From NCBI GenBank assembly GCA_017395725.1, contig JAFQOB010000171.1, forward strand, positions 1 to 9,509: a stretch of 9,509 bases of DNA, given 5' to 3'. This DNA comes from Clostridia bacterium (GTDB lineage Bacteria > Bacillota_A > Clostridia > Oscillospirales > CAG-272). The position numbers and the translations under genes were made by a program. This document shows positions 6,801 to 9,509 of this stretch, piece after piece; position 1 is the stretch's first letter, and every line of letters begins with the position of its first letter. Under the pieces are notes generated by a model. The model saw only the letters and a list, made by a program, of their open reading frames with translations. It was not told where the DNA came from and searched no databases.

Positions 6801-8279
6801 CTATCGGGTGTGTTCTTTATTAAGCTTGGTCTTTGAGTGGGCGGAATATTGGCGGAGTGTCTCAATATTCTCGTCTAACCAGCTTCCTCGTCTTGAAATA
6901 AAATCTTTTAACTGCGAAACAGCTTCGTCAATGCTTCGGGTGTTTCGTGTAACGGGGTATAAAAGATTGTTGTCCGATTCAAAAACGTAACCCCATTTTT
7001 CGTAGTTACGGTCAACTGCACTTCCGAGATATTCTAAAGTATCGTCTATGTAATTATAAAGATACTCTTCGCTGAAATAAGTCTTTCGCAGACTGCGGTA
7101 TCGCTTTATGACAGCGTCGGTAAAATCTTCGTCCTTTATCATCATAAAGAACCAAAGACATTCCTGAACTGTAAACATTTCCATATCTACTGCCTGTTCC
7201 TGATAGTTGTCAAAAGCGTTGTTGTAATCCCATACGCACATACGGAACTTGCTGTCTATACCCTTATAAATATACGTAGAGTACGTACCTGCGTCATAGT
7301 TACAAGTAAACTCATTCATCAGAAAATAATTGACAAACGAATCAACGTCTGTTACCTTCGAATATCCGTACTCGGAATGGTCAAAGTCAAAGGTGTAAAG
7401 CATATGTTCAAAATTCGAAAAATCCTGTCTTATGCTTTCGGACAGCTCTTCGTTAAGATTTGATGCACCGGGATATACGATATTTATATTTCCGTTTGAC
7501 ACACGTTCCGAATACAAAGAAAACGGCTCGATATTTTTTAGCGGATTATCACTGCCTCTGTCAAGACGTAAAATATATCCCGAATATGAGTTATCTTTCT
7601 TGTCTACCGATATTTCAAGTCTTGCATTCTCTTTACCTGCAGTAATAGTCTCTGTCATAAGGTAAAGACCGTTGTATTCGCCGTTTATCAATACTTCACA
7701 AAAACGTACGTTGGGAGCGTAATCCATAATCTCACCCGCAATGTTATAGCACATATAATTGCGTATAAGAGTCTTATCCAGATAAGGCCCGTGAAGTACC
7801 CACTCGTGATGTGAGTCCATTCCCATCATGTTCTTTGGATTGTTTTCTCCCGATTCGGTAACAAGGGTTATGCTGTAGCCCTTTTTGTCAAAAAGTCTTG
7901 ACGAATTACCGCGTACACGTACCTTTGCTTTGCTGTCTATGGTGGGTTCATCGGCAACGTGGTTATTGGTTGCGGTGTTGTCTACAACTTGAACGTTGCA
8001 TAAAAGCTCGGTCTGTCCGTCTTCCGTCGTTGTGTAACCGATTCTGTGTCCGTCTTCGCCGTATAAGGGAAGTCCCGGTATCTCTTTTCCGTTTGTATTA
8101 ATCTGTATTAATGGTAAGTGCGTACATAAAACGGAATCTGTATGATTACAGCTTTCCTTTTCCGCAGCTTCTATGTGCTGGTGATATCTATTGCGTTCAT
8201 CGCGTCTTAAATACGTAATGCCAAAAGCGATAACGAGTCCCAAAAGACACGCTATAATACCGATTATTCTTTTTTTCAC
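6801..8279 (-). CDS. CotH-family kinase-like protein, membrane-anchored
   Basis: A CotH domain protein (PF08757 type), about 492 residues from the preferred GTG start. Residues 2-25 form a signal anchor, so the body lies outside the membrane. A beta-rich section (about 50-120) leads into the CotH core: RVRGNSS at 121-127, a lysine-containing KKGYSI at 132-137, MMGMDSHHEWVLHGPYLDKT at 151-170 followed by IRN, NGEYNGLYLMTE at 199-210, NEFTCNYD at 322-329 and VWDYNNAFDNYQ at 349-360 with D351 as the probable metal ligand. Bacillus subtilis CotH is an atypical kinase that phosphorylates spore coat proteins CotB and CotG; relatives in Clostridia are often extracellular and their substrates are largely unknown. 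The key residues seem intact, so activity is possible. A start at the GTG at 8288 is also open but sits inside the ribosome binding site. The role beside a polysaccharide synthase is not known; phosphorylation of polymer or partner protein is inference. Confidence 0.9.
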   Translation of the reverse strand: MKKRIIGIIACLLGLVIAFGITYLRRDERNRYHQHIEAAEKESCNHTDSVLCTHLPLIQINTNGKEIPGLPLYGEDGHRIGYTTTEDGQTELLCNVQVVDNTATNNHVADEPTIDSKAKVRVRGNSSRLFDKKGYSITLVTESGENNPKNMMGMDSHHEWVLHGPYLDKTLIRNYMCYNIAGEIMDYAPNVRFCEVLINGEYNGLYLMTETITAGKENARLEISVDKKDNSYSGYILRLDRGSDNPLKNIEPFSLYSERVSNGNINIVYPGASNLNEELSESIRQDFSNFEHMLYTFDFDHSEYGYSKVTDVDSFVNYFLMNEFTCNYDAGTYSTYIYKGIDSKFRMCVWDYNNAFDNYQEQAVDMEMFTVQECLWFFMMIKDEDFTDAVIKRYRSLRKTYFSEEYLYNYIDDTLEYLGSAVDRNYEKWGYVFESDNNLLYPVTRNTRSIDEAVSQLKDFISRRGSWLDENIETLRQYSAHSKTKLNKEHTR

Positions 8280-8283
8280 CGTT

Positions 8284-8291
8284 ATCACCTC
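8284..8291 (-). promoter_or_regulatory. Ribosome binding site that fixes the CotH-like gene start
   Basis: Read on the minus strand the site is GAGGTGAT, an 8-base match to the 3' end of 16S rRNA. The in-frame GTG at 8288-8286 lies within it and cannot use it, while the GTG at 8279-8277 has an 8-nt spacer after GAGG and is followed by the typical MKKRIIG signal start. This favours 8279 over the longer 8288 start. Confidence 0.75.
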
Positions 8292-8300
8292 TGTTTATTT

Positions 8301-9509
8301 TTAATAATAATCCTTTACGTACTCCCAAATATATGTTCCGTTCATACGGGCTACGCGTCTTAATACTGCCGAATCGCGTGTAATACCTGCACCGACGGCA
8401 AGATAATTGTTTGCAACCTTTCGTGCCTCTCCGCTGTTTCCGGCATAAAGAATATTATATCCGCACTTCATCCATACTCTGTCCGAGGTTATGCTTCGTG
8501 AAGAGTAGGGGTAGGACATTGAATAAGCCGTATATCCAAAATATTTCTTAAAGTTCTTTGATATGTTCGCATAATCGGGAAGGGCAGCCATATAAAAGCT
8601 TTCTTCGCTTTCGCCCACAGCACAGTTTGCTCCTCGTCTTACGTTTGTCATATCTTCGTCATTGTGTAAGGTGGCTGTATGGCTGATTATTTCCATATAT
8701 CCCGATTTTTGCATTACTGCAAGTTCGTCCCAGTTGCAATAAAGTCTATCCTTGTGAAGAGCTTCAACGTCTTCAAGGGTTGCTGCGTCTATTCTGTCGC
8801 CTATTACAGAAAAAACAGCCTTCATATTATATTTTTGCAATAACGGAAAAGCGTTGAGATATACACCGCGATATCCGTCGTCAATGGTTAATATAATAGG
8901 TTTTTCGGGGGGCGTTGCTTCACCCTTCATATATTGCATCAGTTCTGCTGTTGTTATTGTGGTATAACCGTTCTTTTGAAGCCACTGTAAATCTTGCTCG
9001 AAATCACTTGCATAAATTGCATATTCACCAAAATTAACACCGTTCTCCACGTCTTCGGGGGTTAAAAATTGGTGGTACATCAAAACGGGGGCACTGAAAA
9101 CATCAAGGGCGTTTGTACCTGTCTTTTGAGGTGTTGATGCATCTGATGCAACGTCGCTGTTTACTGCAGAAACGGTGTAAAAATATTCTTCGCCGTCTAA
9201 AAGGCTCGTATCGTAAAATGCCGTTTCTGCGGTTTCGCCGATTACTGTAAAAGGACCGTCTTGTGTTTCTGACCTCATTATTCTGTAAGTGCAGTCCTTA
9301 TTGGCTGAATCAAACAGTATAACGCTTGTGTGTTTGTCGAGATTGGTTATAGACGATATAGTCGGAACTAAGGGCGTTTGAACTGTGTTGTTTTGGGCGT
9401 TTGTATACTTTATCTTTTCGGATAAACAGCCCTCGGATTCTTTTCTTCCTAAAACGGAAGTAACCTTGTAGCCATATATTTTTCCGTTTTCTGCAGTATT
9501 GTCCGTATA
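8301..9509 (-). CDS. Secreted polysaccharide deacetylase (CE4, PgaB/IcaB-like) with FN3 domains (5' end outside window)
   Basis: The frame is open from the window edge, so the ATG at 9278 is internal, in the middle of a fibronectin type III domain. Of 402 visible residues, 1-36 are the end of one FN3 domain (GKIYGYKVTSVLG at 9-21), about 45-131 a complete second FN3 domain (CTYRIMRSE, GEEYFYTVSAVNSD), and 137-402 a carbohydrate esterase 4 domain. It begins with PVLMYHQF, and carries TIDDG at 208-212 (D210 catalytic base, D211 metal ligand), SHTATLH at 276-282 (H277 and H282, the H-x4-H spacing known from PgaB) and SYPYSSRS at 255-262. Such enzymes remove N-acetyl groups from extracellular GlcNAc polymers or peptidoglycan. 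With the synthase in the same operon, partial deacetylation of the secreted polymer is the simplest role; peptidoglycan as substrate is not excluded. FN3 domains probably serve as spacers or wall/polymer contacts. A secretion signal should lie upstream of the window. The stop is 21 nt before the CotH-like start. Confidence 0.92.
   Translation of the reverse strand, partial: YTDNTAENGKIYGYKVTSVLGRKESEGCLSEKIKYTNAQNNTVQTPLVPTISSITNLDKHTSVILFDSANKDCTYRIMRSETQDGPFTVIGETAETAFYDTSLLDGEEYFYTVSAVNSDVASDASTPQKTGTNALDVFSAPVLMYHQFLTPEDVENGVNFGEYAIYASDFEQDLQWLQKNGYTTITTAELMQYMKGEATPPEKPIILTIDDGYRGVYLNAFPLLQKYNMKAVFSVIGDRIDAATLEDVEALHKDRLYCNWDELAVMQKSGYMEIISHTATLHNDEDMTNVRRGANCAVGESEESFYMAALPDYANISKNFKKYFGYTAYSMSYPYSSRSITSDRVWMKCGYNILYAGNSGEARKVANNYLAVGAGITRDSAVLRRVARMNGTYIWEYVKDYY

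Larger units (their letters stand above)
1..9509 (-). other. Candidate exopolysaccharide operon with cyclic di-GMP and positioning genes
   Basis: Seven genes run in one direction. Going downstream, the junctions are a 21-nt gap, a 16... to 14-nt gap (6787-6800), an 11-nt overlap, a 4-nt overlap, a 12-nt gap and a 4-nt overlap, each with a good ribosome binding site. No stretch over 25 nt is free of coding sequence, and no hairpin followed by a T-run or any promoter-like element is seen between genes, so one transcript is likely. Both ends of the operon are outside the window, so further members (export, regulation, receptor) may exist. The order modification enzymes, anchoring protein, synthase, positioning protein, signalling protein suggests that the products work together at the membrane. 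Confidence 0.82.

Noticed and set aside
4666..6990. Several plus-strand open frames of 60-89 codons across the hydrolase and CotH-like genes
   Set aside because: All lie opposite strongly supported coding sequence and their translations show no recognisable domain; they are shadows.
8246..8260. IIAC at residues 8-11 of the CotH-like protein as a lipobox
   Set aside because: The cysteine lies too close to the N-terminus to leave a proper hydrophobic region before it; a signal anchor explains the segment better.
8301..9278. Deacetylase gene starting at the ATG at 9278
   Set aside because: This ATG sits within a beta-strand of an FN3 domain, the frame is open to the window edge with clear FN3 sequence before it, and no ribosome binding site precedes it.
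1..9509. Insertion sequences, CRISPR repeats, tRNA or riboswitch
   Set aside because: Coding sequence fills nearly all of the window; no repeated units, inverted ends, cloverleaf or structured leader was seen in the short spacers.

Overview
The window is one strand of tightly packed genes, all read on the minus strand, with no RNA gene, mobile element or CRISPR array. Base composition (about 40% GC by eye), strong AGGAGG-type ribosome binding sites, a DivIVA-like protein, a CotH-like protein and N-terminally anchored or secreted enzymes all suggest a Gram-positive of the class Clostridia. Gut or uncultured Oscillospirales/Lachnospirales-like organisms would fit, but the genus cannot be told from the sequence.

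In transcription order (high to low coordinates) there are seven genes: (1) a secreted polysaccharide deacetylase carrying fibronectin type III domains, cut off at its 5' end by the window edge; (2) a membrane-anchored CotH-family kinase-like protein, whose real start is probably the GTG at 8279; (3) a membrane-anchored TIM-barrel glycoside hydrolase fused to a CBM9/DOMON-like beta-sandwich; (4) a membrane-anchored HEAT-repeat protein; (5) a processive family 2 glycosyltransferase with all catalytic motifs; (6) a small DivIVA-like coiled-coil protein; (7) an extracellular half-size solute-binding domain followed by a membrane helix, a degenerate GGDEF domain and an apparently intact EAL domain, cut off at its 3' end by the window edge. 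Gaps between genes are 21 nt or less, and three junctions overlap (11, 4 and 4 nt), so this is very probably one operon. Neither its promoter nor its terminator lies inside the window.

The genes fit together as a synthase-dependent exopolysaccharide machine. The glycosyltransferase would polymerise and extrude a chain, with the HEAT protein as likely membrane partner. The deacetylase and the hydrolase would modify and trim the chain outside the cell. The CotH-like protein would phosphorylate something outside or help assemble it. The DivIVA-like protein could place the machine at poles or septa, and the last gene would tie it to cyclic di-GMP. The deacetylase active site resembles PgaB/IcaB, which favours an amino-sugar polymer such as a GlcNAc polymer, but the polymer is not proven. 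The combination of synthase, HEAT protein, CotH kinase, DivIVA-like protein and a cyclic di-GMP protein with a dead GGDEF site is the part most worth attention.
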